Part shown: positions 61,675 through 64,000 of the stretch, piece after piece
Layout of the letters: each line of letters starts with the position of its first letter
How positions within the stretch are numbered: the stretch's first letter is position 1
Origin: Homoserinimonas sp. OAct 916
GTDB taxonomy: Bacteria; Actinomycetota; Actinomycetes; Actinomycetales; Microbacteriaceae
Reading direction: 5' to 3'
NCBI RefSeq assembly: GCF_003260275.1
Contig: NZ_QJHB01000011.1
Span: forward strand, 1 to 64,000
DNA: 64,000 nucleotides
The notes under the pieces: model-generated
Told to the model about the DNA's origin: nothing
The model's database searches: none
Seen by the model: only the letters and a program-made list of their open reading frames with translations
Made by a program: the position numbers and the translations under genes

Positions 61675-62252
61675 ACCTTGGACTCCGATAACAAGATTGG
61701 ACCCTTTTGATTACTCTGCTGAAAGACGACCTGTAGCGGCAACCGCAACACACGATCCGGTTCGACGACCGACGCCCCAGTCGAATCCAAAACATCAGTT
61801 TCGGACACATCGAGACAGACTAAGGTTCGGATTTCATGCTCACCCGGCTGGACGAAACCAAAGGTTTGGATGGCCATAGAGTCGTGTGTTAATCGCCCAA
61901 TGCTTGTCCATCCTTCAGAGTCATACAATTCAGCGACTTCCACTACTTGACGATGAAGCTCACCAATACTGAGGGCTTGATAGGCCGCTCGGGCCTCAAT
62001 AGCTCCGTCGGCCGCTCGATCTGCGGCCGCAAGGTACGCCGTGTACGTCTTGTGGGCTGCGGCCAGCGCCTCTTCGTCTGACGCGAACCACGCACCATCA
62101 GGCACGGGCGGCACGGGGATCGGTGTCGGCGCCACGGCCTCGGGAGTGCATCCGCCGAGGAGCAACGTGGCGAGCATGGCCAGACCAACAGCCGCTGCGA
62201 CGCACGGGGCCGCAGAATGCCTGCTCAGGCGGGGCAACGATGAGCGCACCAT
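61650..62252 (-). CDS. Lipoprotein of unknown function
   Basis: Lipoprotein of 200 residues with lipobox LLGGC near residue 35 and a Pro/Val linker. A helical domain rich in Ala and Glu follows (EEALAAAHKTYTAYLAAADRA at about 58-78), then a beta-rich C-terminal half. No family recognised with certainty. It precedes the PKD-like secreted protein on the same transcript, and the two may form a surface complex. Confidence 0.7.
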   Translation of the reverse strand: MVRSSLPRLSRHSAAPCVAAAVGLAMLATLLLGGCTPEAVAPTPIPVPPVPDGAWFASDEEALAAAHKTYTAYLAAADRAADGAIEARAAYQALSIGELHRQVVEVAELYDSEGWTSIGRLTHDSMAIQTFGFVQPGEHEIRTLVCLDVSETDVLDSTGASVVEPDRVLRLPLQVVFQQSNQKGPILLSESKVWSGKNFC

Positions 62253-62300
62253 GCCCCTACGTTAGGCCAGATTCGAGTTTTGCCCCGTAAGTTATCCACA

Positions 62301-62382
62301 TGACCCGGCGGTGGGGCCATCTGCGGTGACCCGCAGACCACCGCCCGTTGACCCACAAGTACAAACTTTTGGGGGATGACCC
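62301..62382. promoter_or_regulatory. Hairpin and TGACCC repeats upstream of the MFS exporter
   Basis: Nested inverted arms GGCGGTGG (62307-62314) and CCACCGCC (62338-62345), with TCTGCGG (62320-62326) and CCGCAGA (62331-62337) inside, give a strong hairpin with a five-base bulge. TGACCC recurs at 62301, 62327, 62349 and 62377. The region lies 70-150 bp before the exporter's start and looks like a regulated promoter or structured leader. Confidence 0.5.
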
Positions 62383-62453
62383 AGAAATCTCACTGAATAC
62401 GCTCGAAAGTGAGGCACCCACAGGCGCCCACAACAGCAGGGATGAGACGAGAA

Positions 62454-64000
62454 TGACTGCGTCCAAGATCAATGCCCAGGCCCGATCGGGCCTGCTGGCA
62501 GCACAGCAAGACCGCGGGAACATCGCACCCGGAAGCCAAGATCCCGCCCCGACATTCGGCCGACGACGCTGGGTCGGTCTCGGCGTTCTGGCTGCGGGCC
62601 TGTCGATGATCGTGCTCGACGGCACCATCGTCGGGGTCGCCCTACCCGTGTTGATCGACGACCTGCATCTTGACCTCAGCGACGCCCAATGGGTGAACGG
62701 CATCTACTCGGTCGTCTTCGCCGCCCTCCTGCTGACCGCCGGCCGACTCGGCGACCGGTTGGGCCGGCGCCGCATGTTCGTCATCGGCATCGTCGTCTTC
62801 GTCATCGGGAGTCTTCTCGCCGCCATCGCCACCGGCGCCGGCACCCTGATCCTCGCCCGCGTGGTGCAGGGCCTCGGCGGTGCGTTGATTCTGCCGGCCA
62901 CCCTCTCCACGGTGAACGCCACGTTCCGCGGTCGCGACCGCGCCATCGCCTTCGGCATCTGGGGCGCAGTCATCGCCGGTATGGCTGCGTTCGGCCCGTT
63001 GCTCGGCGGTTGGCTGACCACATCCTTCAGCTGGCACTGGATCTTTCTGGTGAACCTCCCCTTCGGCATCCTCATCCTCATCGGAGCCCTCTTCGCCGTT
63101 GAGGAAACACGCAGCAGTGACACCACTCCGGGGTTCGACGCCGGAGGCCTGGTTCTCAGCGCTCTCGGATTCGGCGCCATCGTGTTCGCAATGATCGAGG
63201 GCCGCACCCTCGGCTGGTGGACTCCGGATGCCGCTCTCAACATCTTCGGCTTCACCTGGTCAACAGCCGCCCCGCTCTCACCGATCCCGGTGGTGGGCGC
63301 GGTCGGCCTCGCCGCACTTGTTCTCTTCGTGTTCTGGGAGCGCCGCCGGGCCCGAGTGAACCGCTCCGCCATCCTTGACCTGAACCTGTTCTCGATCAGT
63401 ACCTTCACCTGGGGCAACCTCACCGCGCTCTGCGTCGCCATCGGCGAGTTCGGGCTGCTCTTCGTGCTTCCGCTGTTCATTGTCAACGCGATGGGCCTGA
63501 CCACGCTCGGCGCCGGCCTCGTACTGGCCGCGATGGGTGCGGGTGCGTTCGCGTCGGGAACCGCCGCACGGGCACTCTCCGAGCGAATGGGCGCCCCTTC
63601 CGTCGTTCTGTTGGGCCTTGTCATCGAGATCGTCGGTGTGGTCGTGACCGCCTTCGTGATACGCCCCGGAATCTCGCCGTGGCTTCTCGCACTGGTGCTG
63701 GCCGGCTACGGTCTGGGGCTCGGTCTGGCTTCCGCCCAGCTCACCGGTACGGTGCTGCGCGACATTCCCACCGAACAGTCCGGGCAGGGCTCGGCGACCC
63801 AGTCGACCGTGCGCCAAGTGGGCGCCGCTCTGGGCACTGCTGTGATCGGCGCAGTGTTGGCTGCTGGCCTGGCGGGTGGGCTGGCGGCCCAACTCGACAA
63901 CGTTCCGGGCATCGCACCGGCGGCCGCCCAGCAGTTGGTCAACAGCACCTCGCTGTCAGCCGGCGGCACCATTCCCGTCCTGCGAGCGCAGGGAGTGACA
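62454..64000 (+). CDS. DHA2-family MFS drug exporter (partial at window end)
   Basis: Major facilitator of the 14-helix EmrB/QacA type, at least 515 residues and cut by the window end. It has the DHA2 signature LDGTIVGVALPVLIDDL in helix 1, GRLGDRLGRRRMFV between helices 2 and 3, RVVQGLGGALILPATLS and the antiporter motif C-like GPLLGGWL. Long antisense open frames over it are shadows. The ATG at 62454 is the first in frame after the promoter. It probably exports drugs or toxic metabolites by proton antiport. No regulator gene is adjacent in the window. Confidence 0.9.

Noticed and set aside
62292-62300. Consensus DnaA box TTATCCACA
   Set aside because: Only one box, with no dnaA/dnaN genes, box cluster or AT-rich unwinding region; an origin is not supported.
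62704-63892. Long minus-strand open frames near the window end
   Set aside because: Antisense to a well-formed DHA2 exporter; the products are Arg/Pro/Ala-rich without domains.

Overview
The window is high-GC actinobacterial chromosome, most like a member of the Microbacteriaceae. Supporting signs are the many GTG starts, the four-base ATGA/GTGA gene overlaps, the phosphomutase-like/DUF3090/SCO1664-type gene trio, two LCP-family cell-wall ligases, an LtrA protein, a deazaflavin-type nitroreductase relative and a fragment resembling DUF222/HNH endonucleases. The genus cannot be fixed from sequence reading alone.

Layout. 1-1.5 kb is mobile-element debris (a C-terminally truncated serine recombinase and an HNH-endonuclease remnant) next to tRNA-Arg(ACG). 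1.6-9.4 kb holds a YeiH-type exporter with its divergent LysR regulator, LtrA, a nucleoside deaminase, two DUF202 membrane proteins, a GAP-family membrane protein and the conserved phosphomutase-like/DUF3090/SCO1664 trio. 9.4-14.7 kb alternates tRNA-Ser(GCT), an LCP gene, tRNA-Ser(TGA), a second LCP gene, a HAD phosphatase and serS. 14.7-27.7 kb is mostly housekeeping: diacylglycerol-kinase-like protein, pgm, a frameshifted nitroreductase-like gene, a secreted protein with a Thr-Pro repeat linker, an MFS transporter, a D,D-carboxypeptidase, an orphan DNA methyltransferase, a dGTPase-family protein and a lipoate ligase.

27.8-35.1 kb is a self-contained module bounded by a 32-bp exact direct repeat: a PotABCD-like ABC importer, a flavin amine oxidase and a divergently transcribed PuuB-like FAD oxidoreductase. 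It looks like uptake and oxidation of a polyamine or related amine.

37.8-54.3 kb is the most unusual part. It is a large catabolic region with a sugar-acid dehydratase, a zinc alcohol dehydrogenase, an SDR, a complete Liv-type ABC importer, a Gfo/Idh/MocA dehydrogenase, two TIM-barrel isomerases, a UPF0261 (Tm-1-like) protein, a creatininase-family amidohydrolase, a GlcD-like FAD oxidase and one GntR/FCD regulator. Three promoters in it carry the same two-box motif, TGTATyC-N5-TGTATwCAAs, with box starts exactly 12 bp apart. This suggests a single regulon for a sugar-like substrate whose pathway I cannot match to a described one.

54.4-58.4 kb is a xylose catabolic locus (xylB, xylA and a divergent ROK repressor). 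58.4-60.8 kb is a GntR regulator and an LldD-type lactate oxidase/dehydrogenase with a 19-bp palindromic operator; both proteins end in unusual five-residue repeat tails. The window closes with two secreted/lipoprotein genes and a DHA2-type drug exporter cut off by the window end.
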